Positions 15,284 to 23,402 of a DNA stretch of 47,462 bases are shown here, piece by piece. The DNA is from Alphaproteobacteria bacterium UBA3307. Lineage in GTDB: Bacteria > Pseudomonadota > Alphaproteobacteria > RF32 > CAG-239. Location of the stretch: the NCBI GenBank assembly GCA_002361365.1, contig DEST01000099.1, positions 1 through 47,462 on the forward strand, read 5' to 3'. The stretch's first letter is position 1; each line of letters begins with the position of its first letter. A program made the position numbers and the translations under genes. The notes under the pieces were generated by a model. That model did no database searches. It was not told where the DNA came from and worked only from the letters and a program-made list of their open reading frames with translations.

Positions 15284-16600
15284 ATGAAAATTTTTCAGTG
15301 TTTGACGATATGGTTTTGTTGTCTTTGTGCCGGTATATGTCTGCTGAGTTAATCCGTGTGCGTGGCGGAGGATTATGTAAACACAAATACTCCGCAAACG
15401 GATATTGGCGAGCCGATATTTAAAGAAGAATTGTTGAGCGCAGTTGAACATTGTGATTTCTTTCACGAAGATTTTACGTCACATAGTACAAGTTTGCAAA
15501 AAATGTTTGATAATAATTTCGAAAATATGGATTTTGTTGCTTCTTTAGATGTTTGGGGATTGCAAAATGATTTGTGCCGAATGTTAGTGCAATATGGCCA
15601 TACTGAACCGGATAATATGTACGATTGCCTATTAAATACTGAACAACGTAAAGAGTTGGTGGACGCATTGAAAGACCCAAATCAGCAGCCAATTACGGAA
15701 ACATTTATATCGTCTCAGCAAAAAATTACAGATGAAAACGGTAATGTAAAAATTATATCCACACAAAATACATTGACCGGCAAAAAAATGATGGTAAAAT
15801 TGCTGAAAATGCGCCAACTGGGGTGTCAGATGAAGGTATTTCCGCTTTCTGCGGAAGAACAGGCCGAAATTCATGTTCGTGCGCGAATGTTACCACAGGA
15901 TTTTGTTGCGTCTTTGCTTAATTGCAAACCACAAACAGCTAGATATCATAAATCTTTTAATGAAGAAAATATAGAAATCACCGGTTGGAATGAAGATAGA
16001 TGTCATTTGGTGTATAAGCATTTTGATTTGTATGTGCCGCAAAATATGTTGGCAAACTTGCAAACATTTGATGATATTGAAGATTTAATAGTAAATCAAG
16101 ATGTTGCACAATACAATTCTTCTAAAGGATACAGATATGACGGAGTTTTGTTTGCTTTAGCAGCGTGTGCGCAATCTCCGCAACTACGTACACGCCGTAT
16201 AGTAAATATAGATTATGGGCATAATACTGAGGTTATTTCCGGTTGGAATTCTGCTTTTTATGAAGATTCTTGCCGATTGGAATTGGAAAATGTTTTGCGT
16301 ATGCAAGATAATGTAACGGACTACGGTATTGTTTGTAATATTCCTGAAGATGAGCTTGAAACTATGATTGAGCCTTATGTCAGCTTGCTCGAAAAAGAAA
16401 ATCAGGAACAAAAAAGTGCAAATCAAGAAGATGCAGATGATGACTTTGAAGATGTTAAAGAAACTGATGATAAAATCGATTGGCAAAATATGGAAACAAC
16501 CGAACAAACAAAACAATTTGATTTGCAGTTGATTGATATATTACGAGCAAATGAGTATTGTCGTCTGAAAAATTTATCGGCAGAAATAATTGAGGAGTGA
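15284..16600 (+). pseudogene. Cys-motif secreted protein with in-frame TAA in the signal peptide
   Basis: ATG at 15284 has GGAGA 7 bases upstream and opens a clear signal peptide (MKIFQCLTIWFCCLCAG and on). It is stopped by TAA at 15350-15352. The same frame continues with SVCVA-EDY, a good signal peptidase site, and stays open for 414 further codons to 16600. So the stop lies between the hydrophobic core and the cleavage site of one continuous gene. The mature part has three related blocks, each beginning with a Cys (AVEHC, LLNCKP, LAACAQ) and ending with a Cys 30-60 residues later. It is a paralogue of the intact gene at 16604. GTG at 15356 could restart a cytosolic form. Pseudogene, readthrough and sequencing error all remain possible. 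Confidence 0.65.
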
Positions 16601-16603
16601 CAA

Positions 16604-17881
16604 ATGAAACGATGGGGATTATATTTAAGTTTATGTGTATTGGTAATATCTGCAAATGCAAGTGCTAAGGTTATGCCTAAATTTGTGCCGCAAGAAACTA
16701 AATTATATGATTTTTCGGATGAGGTTATGAGCGCGGTTGAACATTGTTCTGAGTATAAAACCGAAATTCCGCTGGAAAATACTCCTTATGCGCATTTGGG
16801 TGATTTTGCCGGTAAAACAAAAATAAATTCAGAATTGCAAATATATGGTATAAAACACGGGTTTTGCAGAATTCGTGTTAGGATTAGTGCATTGGGAAAA
16901 GGAGAAACCAGATTTAATTGTCGTCTTGATGAAGCTCAGCGAGTGGCACTTTTGAACGCTATGAAAGATAAATCAACCGAAGAATATGTTATTACGTTAC
17001 CGACACCAAGTGAACAAGATTGCAGCGGTTGTAATGAGGCTGTGAGTTTTTCCGGCAATTTGTTTGATACAACTTTGGCAATATTAAAAGACCATTCTTG
17101 TGTCGAGCGGCATATTCAGCCGACAAAAGATGAAATTAAGGCAGCACGAGATGAAGGTAATAAACTATCTGACGAATTTGTTACAGCTCTGAAAAGTTGC
17201 AAACCGGCGACGGAAACTCGTAAAACATCTACACTTGAAGATGAAATACAAGTTATCGGCACAGCAGAAGATGGAAAAATGTGTCGGATTAAATATTTCG
17301 GTTTTGAAATGCCGGTGAATAAGCGATTGTTACAAAATATAGATGACCACGATGATATGAAATGGTTGTTGCTTACCAATTTAGATAAGGCTCAGTATCG
17401 CTATGAAAATAAATATGACAGTACCGGAATGTTGTTTGCTTTGGCAGAATGTCAAAATGAAAACGGTTCGTATTCCGCAGACGAAAATATTGTTCAGCGT
17501 GGAAGTATGCAGGCCAGAACCGGGTTGAAGGCAAAACATCAAAATAATGTTTGTCTGATTGAACTGAAAAATACTGTGTCTGTTGCTGATATTTATTTTC
17601 GAGATTATAGTATACTTTGTTCGGTCAGCGATGCATATCGCCCGCGACTTGTCGGTTCGTATTTACATTTGATTGACGAGATGGAAGCAGAGCGTATTGT
17701 TGATGAAAAAGGTGTTACGCATATTATTGAAACACATTCTACACCGGAAACTTTAGAAGCAGACGCAACTTTGTTCAAAAGAATCAAAGACCGGGGGTTG
17801 TGCTCCTTAAAACCACCATCAGACCCTATTAAACTTGAAGTAGACCGCTTTTTATATCGTGATGCTCCTGTCAGCAAGTAG
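16604..17881 (+). CDS. Secreted protein with three Cys-motif repeats
   Basis: A 425-residue exported protein with an N-terminal signal ending in SANASAK. It has the same three-block plan as its upstream paralogue: MSAVEHC to FNCRL, ALKSCKP to MCRIKYFGFEMPVN, and FALAECQ to VCLIELKN and ILCSVSD. The Cys pairs should form disulfides in the periplasm. The blocks match each other loosely around a Gly-x5-Cys turn (ITGWNEDRC in one copy, VIGTAEDGKMC in the other). It starts 3 bases after the upstream stop, so the two are one operon. I do not recognise the family. Confidence 0.8.
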   Translation: MKRWGLYLSLCVLVISANASAKVMPKFVPQETKLYDFSDEVMSAVEHCSEYKTEIPLENTPYAHLGDFAGKTKINSELQIYGIKHGFCRIRVRISALGKGETRFNCRLDEAQRVALLNAMKDKSTEEYVITLPTPSEQDCSGCNEAVSFSGNLFDTTLAILKDHSCVERHIQPTKDEIKAARDEGNKLSDEFVTALKSCKPATETRKTSTLEDEIQVIGTAEDGKMCRIKYFGFEMPVNKRLLQNIDDHDDMKWLLLTNLDKAQYRYENKYDSTGMLFALAECQNENGSYSADENIVQRGSMQARTGLKAKHQNNVCLIELKNTVSVADIYFRDYSILCSVSDAYRPRLVGSYLHLIDEMEAERIVDEKGVTHIIETHSTPETLEADATLFKRIKDRGLCSLKPPSDPIKLEVDRFLYRDAPVSK

Positions 17882-17930
17882 ATTGTGCGGATATATCGGT
17901 AAATAAGTTGATTTTATGCTCAAAGATGTA

Positions 17931-19280
17931 CTATTCATCATCTTTGTCTTGTTTGATACGTTGTTCTAAGTCGGATATTTTTAATAACAAAGATTTATCC
18001 GCACCGGCCTTACGAGCGTTGTTCAGTTGTCGCTTGGCTGTTTCCGGATTATCTTCAGAATAGCTGTATTCTGCTGCCGCATAATAAGATGCGGCAGGTT
18101 GTTTGTTCATATCATAAGCTCGAGCCAATAATTGCCATCCGAAAGGGGTGTTGACTTGATGTAATGATTTTTGCAATAAGCCGATAGCGTATTGCAATGT
18201 TTCTTTGTTAGGAGAGCTCTCCAATAAAGCATGTGCTAAACTGGTTTGTAATAAGTAATTGTTCGGCAAAAGTTGCAAGGCGCGTTTATAAGATTCAAGA
18301 CTCTTTTTGACTTGACCTCCTTCAAATAAAAATTGTCCTTTTAGCTCATAAAAATACGGATTTGTCGGCTGTTTCAGCAACAGAGAGTCAATCAGACTCA
18401 GCGCACGTGTAATGTTTCCGAAGCGGAATGCCAAAATAGCGTTGGCGTACTGAGCAGGTGCAGAACTATCAGTTGGCGGATACATTCTGGCAACCTTATC
18501 TTTTTCCAGCAAAAATGCCGCCAATTTTGCCTTAATCATTAAAAATTCGGAATCTGATTTATGAGCTGTGCCAAAATTATTACTTTTTGTTGCTTCTTTG
18601 AAATGCGCCATACGTTCGGTTGTTAGCGGGTGAGTGCGAAAATAGGCATTTTCTTCCAAACCGCTTAAAATGTTTTTCTGTTTGATTTTATTCATAAAAT
18701 TAAGCAATCCTTGAGGAGATTGCTGCGTTTGCCGCAATAACTTTACGGCACTTTCATCGGCACTGCGTTCTTCTTGTACCTGATAATGCATCAAACTATT
18801 AAGAGCCGAACTTTGTGAGCCTAAAACAACAGCCATTGCCGCATCTCCGCGACCGGTAGAGACAGCAGCCGCTCCTGCTGCTATCATAGAGCCGAGCATC
18901 ATATAGCGCATTTTCTGAATTTTTATTTTTTGCCGGACAATATGTCCGCCCAAAATATGTCCGGTTTCGTGAGCCAAAATTCCGGAAAGTTCATTTGTAT
19001 TTTTTGCCTCAATCAAAGTTCCGGTATGTACAAACATATTATTTCCGTCACTGACAAAGGCATTGAGTGAATTATCACGCACAATATAGATTTTGTTAGG
19101 GTCAAAAGCTAAGTTTGCCGCTTTAAATAGAGGCCTTAGCACATCAGCCAGATAATTTTGGGTTTCTGCATCAGAAATAAGCGTAAAACCTTCAGCAACG
19201 GCCGGTCGGCAAAAACATCCGGTCGATAACCAAAGTAATAAGATTGTAAATATGCTCAGCCGAGCAATCTTTGCCACCAA
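17931..19280 (-). CDS. M48 family zinc metalloprotease with TPR domain (BepA-like)
   Basis: A 449-residue periplasmic protease of the BepA/YfgC type, which assists or degrades outer-membrane proteins. Residues 1-30 form a signal peptide. The zinc site HETGH is at 104-108, with the third ligand in EERSADESAVKLL. From about residue 265 to the end the protein is made of TPR-like helices (LKGQFLFEGGQVKKSLESYKRA). Its start overlaps the rne 3' end by 25 bp on the same strand. The Cys residues at 22 and 24 raise the chance of a lipoprotein form, but no clear lipobox is seen. Confidence 0.9.
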   Translation of the reverse strand: MVAKIARLSIFTILLLWLSTGCFCRPAVAEGFTLISDAETQNYLADVLRPLFKAANLAFDPNKIYIVRDNSLNAFVSDGNNMFVHTGTLIEAKNTNELSGILAHETGHILGGHIVRQKIKIQKMRYMMLGSMIAAGAAAVSTGRGDAAMAVVLGSQSSALNSLMHYQVQEERSADESAVKLLRQTQQSPQGLLNFMNKIKQKNILSGLEENAYFRTHPLTTERMAHFKEATKSNNFGTAHKSDSEFLMIKAKLAAFLLEKDKVARMYPPTDSSAPAQYANAILAFRFGNITRALSLIDSLLLKQPTNPYFYELKGQFLFEGGQVKKSLESYKRALQLLPNNYLLQTSLAHALLESSPNKETLQYAIGLLQKSLHQVNTPFGWQLLARAYDMNKQPAASYYAAAEYSYSEDNPETAKRQLNNARKAGADKSLLLKISDLEQRIKQDKDDE

Positions 19281-21637
19281 GATTTTTTCTCCGATTTCGG
19301 CTCCTCAGAAGTCGCAGATGCTGTTCTTTCCGGACTGTTATCAGCCAAATTACCGCGACGCATTTTGCGTCCCCGATTGTTACGTCTGAAACGAAAGCGG
19401 CGGTCGGTATTTTCAGTCTCAATAGATTCTTCTGCCGTATTTTCAGTTTCTTCATATTCGGCGTTTTCCTCTTCATAGCAAGTTGCCGCAACTTCTTTTG
19501 GTGTAGACACTGCTGTCGGTAATTTTTCACGAGCAATCTTAAAGTCAGAAACATCTTTCATAGATATATCTCCTGCAATTATGATTTGCAAGGCATAAGT
19601 ATCTTCCAAAGCAGATAATTGTTTGCGTTTATGATTGAGTAAATACGTTGCATAATCAACCGGCATACTGACTGTAAGCTTGATTCCGGAAGTACGCACG
19701 CCCTCGCTTTCTATTGAGCGTAAAATCAGTGTTGCACCGGACTCAATAGTACGCATCACACCCCGACCGTGACAATACGGACAAGGCTCGTAATTGCTTT
19801 CCATAAATGAAGAGTGCATTCTCTGACGCGATATTTCCAATAAGCCGAAAATGCTCATTTTGGCAATTTGAACACGAGCTCGGTCGTCTTTCATAGCTTC
19901 TTTCATTCGGCGCTCAACGGCAACGTTATTTTGCTGCTCATACATATCGATGAAATCGACTACAATCAGACCGGCTAAATCACGCATTTTTAGCTGTTTA
20001 GCAATTTCATCTGCGGCTTCAAGATTAGTTTTGAGTGCGGTTTCTTCAATATCTTTTTCTTTGGTGGCTCTGCCGGAGTTTACATCTATTGAAACCAGAG
20101 CTTCTGTCGGGTTAATTACCAAATACCCGCCGGATTCCAACTGAACAATCGGATTGTGGAGTTTATCGAGTTGCGCTTCAACTTGAAAACGCTGAAAAAC
20201 CGGAACATCTCCTGCTTTGCGATTGCGAATATGTTTTAAATTATGCGGTGAAAGGATTTTTACAAAGTTGCGCGCTGTTTGATACGCTTCATCACCATCA
20301 ATAATCACTTCGGCAATATCTTTAGTATACATATCTCGCAAGGCTCGTTTGATGAGATTACCTTCCTCGTAAACCATTGTCGGAGCCGGTGTGCGTAAAG
20401 CACCATAACGAATTGCATTCCAAGTGCGAATTAAATAGTTGTAATCACGAATAATATCTGCTTCTGTTTTATCTTCTCCGGCAGTACGGATAATTAGTGA
20501 CATATCAGCATTGAGCGGCAGATTCTTCATAACAGATTTTAAGCGTTTGCGGTCAGTTGCATTGGTAATTTTGCGTGAAACTCCGCCACTTTTGATACGG
20601 TTAGGCATTAAAACGCAATATCTTCCGGCAAGAGAAATATACGTAGTACAGGCAGCGCCTTTGTTTCCTCGTTCTTCTTTGACGATTTGTACCAACAAAA
20701 TCTGCCCTTCTTTAATAACGTCCTGAATGGCACAGCGGTGAAACAATTTGCGTGCTTTTAAGAGTTTACGTTGCAAATCAAAGTTATACTCATTAAGATT
20801 GCCATCGTCGGTATCAATATCGTCATCTGCATCTAAATCATCATCAATTTCATCTTCAAGCATTTCGCTTTGTAACCCGGCGGCTTCGGCAATTGTTTGC
20901 GGAGATTTTTTGCGGTCGCGCGGGCGACGAGTGGCCTTACGTCGGCGCTGGTGCTTAGTTTCTGCTTGGTCGGTTATTTCTGATTTTTCTTCAGAATGCA
21001 GTTGGCTTTCTTCTTGTAGACTTTCTTTAGATGTTTCAATTTCGGAAGTGGCTGATGCAATCAAATTATTATCTGATTGCGGCAAAATATCTTGTCTGAT
21101 ATTTTGAGGTGAGGTCGGTATAATATTTTCTGGCGATTCGTTTGCCTCAATTTGAGCATCTGTGTTTTGCACTTGCAGATAATCATCATTTTCCGGCAGA
21201 GCATTTTGCGCCGGTTCCATTTGCGATTCTTCAATTTCGTGAGCTTGCTGAGCTTCCAAACGGCGTTGTGCTTCTTTGGCTTCTTTTTCTGCCTTATAGC
21301 GAGCTTTTTCCGCTTCTCGTTCTTTCAGATAGCGTATTTTACCATTGATAATTTCATCAACCTCGGCCTCAACTTCTTGCATCAGTTCATCCGGCACATT
21401 ATAATAATCCGGATGAATTTCATTAAAAGCCAAAAAACCGTGGCGATTACCGCCATAATCTATAAAAGCGGCTTGCAATGACGGTTCAATGCGAATAACT
21501 TTTGCTGTGTAGATATTGCCTTTGATTTGTTTGCGTGAAGACGATTCGAATTCCACATCTTCCACCTTATTTCCATCGACAATCACAACACGCGTTTCTT
21601 CCGGTTGTGTATCATCAATCAACATTCTTTTTGTCAT
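19256..21637 (-). CDS. rne: Ribonuclease E/G family endoribonuclease
   Basis: RNase E cuts AU-rich single-stranded RNA in mRNA decay and in rRNA and tRNA maturation. The start region MTKRMLIDDTQPEETRVV is the usual one. The frame also allows ATGs at 21640 and 21649, but GGGG lies best placed for 21637. The S1 domain (GNIYTAKVIRIEPSLQAAFIDYG) is split by an acidic, low-complexity insert of about 200 residues, as in other alphaproteobacteria. The DNase-I-like catalytic part has SIDVNSGRATKEKDIEETALKTN and IVVDFIDM, and the zinc link is CPYCHGRG. The C-terminal scaffold after about residue 690 is short and basic. Confidence 0.95.
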   Translation of the reverse strand: MTKRMLIDDTQPEETRVVIVDGNKVEDVEFESSSRKQIKGNIYTAKVIRIEPSLQAAFIDYGGNRHGFLAFNEIHPDYYNVPDELMQEVEAEVDEIINGKIRYLKEREAEKARYKAEKEAKEAQRRLEAQQAHEIEESQMEPAQNALPENDDYLQVQNTDAQIEANESPENIIPTSPQNIRQDILPQSDNNLIASATSEIETSKESLQEESQLHSEEKSEITDQAETKHQRRRKATRRPRDRKKSPQTIAEAAGLQSEMLEDEIDDDLDADDDIDTDDGNLNEYNFDLQRKLLKARKLFHRCAIQDVIKEGQILLVQIVKEERGNKGAACTTYISLAGRYCVLMPNRIKSGGVSRKITNATDRKRLKSVMKNLPLNADMSLIIRTAGEDKTEADIIRDYNYLIRTWNAIRYGALRTPAPTMVYEEGNLIKRALRDMYTKDIAEVIIDGDEAYQTARNFVKILSPHNLKHIRNRKAGDVPVFQRFQVEAQLDKLHNPIVQLESGGYLVINPTEALVSIDVNSGRATKEKDIEETALKTNLEAADEIAKQLKMRDLAGLIVVDFIDMYEQQNNVAVERRMKEAMKDDRARVQIAKMSIFGLLEISRQRMHSSFMESNYEPCPYCHGRGVMRTIESGATLILRSIESEGVRTSGIKLTVSMPVDYATYLLNHKRKQLSALEDTYALQIIIAGDISMKDVSDFKIAREKLPTAVSTPKEVAATCYEEENAEYEETENTAEESIETENTDRRFRFRRNNRGRKMRRGNLADNSPERTASATSEEPKSEKKSWWQRLLG

Positions 21638-21766
21638 CATATTCCCCATATCTAAGCTTGTTTATACAAGCAATAATCACGGGTTTACTGATTAAAATAT
21701 ATAGGTCAAACAGCACAAAAACTGCGGCTAAAACCGCTGTGCAACAGATAAATATATTTTACCTCG

Positions 21767-21808
21767 GCCGTTTTTGCATTTATTCTTCTTGGTTATTAGA
21801 AAAACGGC
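21767..21808 (-). promoter_or_regulatory. Inverted repeat in the rne leader
   Basis: GCCGTTTTT (21767-21775) is exactly inverted at 21800-21808 with a 24-nt loop, 130-170 bases before the rne start. A smaller hairpin, GCGG/CCGC, lies at 21724-21737. RNase E mRNAs of enterobacteria carry autoregulatory leader hairpins, so a similar role is possible. The rest of the 416-bp gap between rne and the amidase is AT-rich, with no clear gene and no confident promoter. Confidence 0.4.
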
Positions 21809-22065
21809 GAAGGGTGTAATCTTAAACCCAAACTTTTTATATCGTCTGCAGCGGAATTGTTTTTTTCTTTGTTATCTCATAGTCTTCAAATAAAAACAAA
21901 ACCTGACCGATAATCAATAGCAGAATAGATTAAAAATAAAAATAAACAACAAAAAATTACAAGATATGCAAAAAAATATAATATCTTTTAACTGATTGGT
22001 AACCTATAGAATTTATACTAAAATAAAAATATCGTAAACTCAATCAGTAAGAAAGATAAATTCAG

Positions 22066-23307
22066 ATGAGACTTTTATATCGTTTTATAACGGGAATGTT
22101 GTTTTTGTTTACAACTTTGTTTCTATTTGCTATGCAAGCAGAAGCAGGTACGCGCATCTATAATATGCGTTTAGGCAATCAGCCGGACGGCGCACGAGTT
22201 GTGTTTGATATGAACAACAAAGTCAACTATCGAATTTTTCCGTTGGATTCTCCGCGTAGAATTGTTATTGATTTGGATGATGCAAGTGTTGATAAATTGG
22301 CAACAAGAGTTTCTAATCAGGTTGTTTTAGGTGCCAGATTGGGTAAATTGGATGGCAATAATAAACGCGTGGTTATCGATTTGGCGCGTCCGGCAGTGGT
22401 GAAAAAATCTTTTATAATGGCACCACAAGAAGGAATGAGTTGGCGGCTGGTTATAGATTTGGCACTGACTTCGGCAGAAAATTTTAGTGCGCAGATAACT
22501 GATAAATATGCACAGACAGTACCTGAAAATGCGGCGCCGAAAATAACAAAATCGGAGGCAAAAGAGACTCCGGCAAAATCTGAACCTACAATTTTTGTTT
22601 CCAAATCAAATCGCAAGCGAATTATTGTTTTGGATCCCGGACACGGCGGTAAAGACCCCGGTGCAATCGGTTCATATGGCAAAACATATGAAAAAAATAT
22701 TACTTTGGCAATGGGAAAAGAATTGAAACAAACATTGCAAAAAAAAGGCTATGTGGTTTATTTAACTCGGGAAAATGATATTTTTATTCCGTTGCGCCAG
22801 CGTATCAAAATAGCACAGCAACGCAAGGCGGATTTATTTATGTCTATCCATGCCGACAGCGCACAAAATCATGGCGCAACCGGTTTGTCGGTCTATACAC
22901 TTTCGGATACGGCGTCTGACCAAGAGGCCGCAGCGCTGGCGGAAAGAGAAAATAAAGCTGATATTATCGGCGGTATTGATTTAGGCGGAAATACCAAGGA
23001 AGTTAATGATATTTTGATTTCTCTTTCTCAAACAGATACTCGCAATAAATCTTCCAAATACGCTACCTATTTGGTGCAAGAAATGTCTAAAAGCGTAAAA
23101 TTGGTACGTAATACCCATCGTTTTGCCGGATTTGCCGTGCTAAAAGCTCCTGATGTACCGGCAGCTTTATTGGAAATGGGATATTTATCAAATCGTACCG
23201 AAGAAGCTAATTTGAAAACTCCGGCATATCGGCGTAAACTTGCCGATGCGGTAGCACGTGCAATAGACAGGTATTTTAAAGACCCTGAAATAGCTTCTAA
23301 TTGGTAA
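22066..23307 (+). CDS. amiC: N-acetylmuramoyl-L-alanine amidase (AmiC type)
   Basis: This periplasmic zinc amidase removes stem peptides from peptidoglycan during cell separation. The 413-residue protein has a signal peptide ending in MQAEAGT and an AMIN domain at about 28-135 (GARVVFDMNNKVNYRIFPL). The Amidase_3 domain follows at 185-405. Zinc and catalytic residues are in LDPGHGGKDPGAIG, KTYEKNITLAM, MSIHADS and AALLEMGYLSN. It precedes the PBP1A gene by 95 bp, the standard alphaproteobacterial pairing of wall hydrolase and synthase. Confidence 0.93.
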   Translation: MRLLYRFITGMLFLFTTLFLFAMQAEAGTRIYNMRLGNQPDGARVVFDMNNKVNYRIFPLDSPRRIVIDLDDASVDKLATRVSNQVVLGARLGKLDGNNKRVVIDLARPAVVKKSFIMAPQEGMSWRLVIDLALTSAENFSAQITDKYAQTVPENAAPKITKSEAKETPAKSEPTIFVSKSNRKRIIVLDPGHGGKDPGAIGSYGKTYEKNITLAMGKELKQTLQKKGYVVYLTRENDIFIPLRQRIKIAQQRKADLFMSIHADSAQNHGATGLSVYTLSDTASDQEAAALAERENKADIIGGIDLGGNTKEVNDILISLSQTDTRNKSSKYATYLVQEMSKSVKLVRNTHRFAGFAVLKAPDVPAALLEMGYLSNRTEEANLKTPAYRRKLADAVARAIDRYFKDPEIASNW

Positions 23308-23402
23308 AGAGTGCACACTGCAGTAAATATGTGTTGCAATTTTATAAAATTATAATAAATTCGACTCAAATTTGAACGTTTATTTTATGTGTGAAGGTCT
23401 TA

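Noticed and set aside
19192..19554. Separate small gene over the rne/M48 overlap
   Set aside because: It lies in another frame of the coding 3' part of rne and has no start signal.
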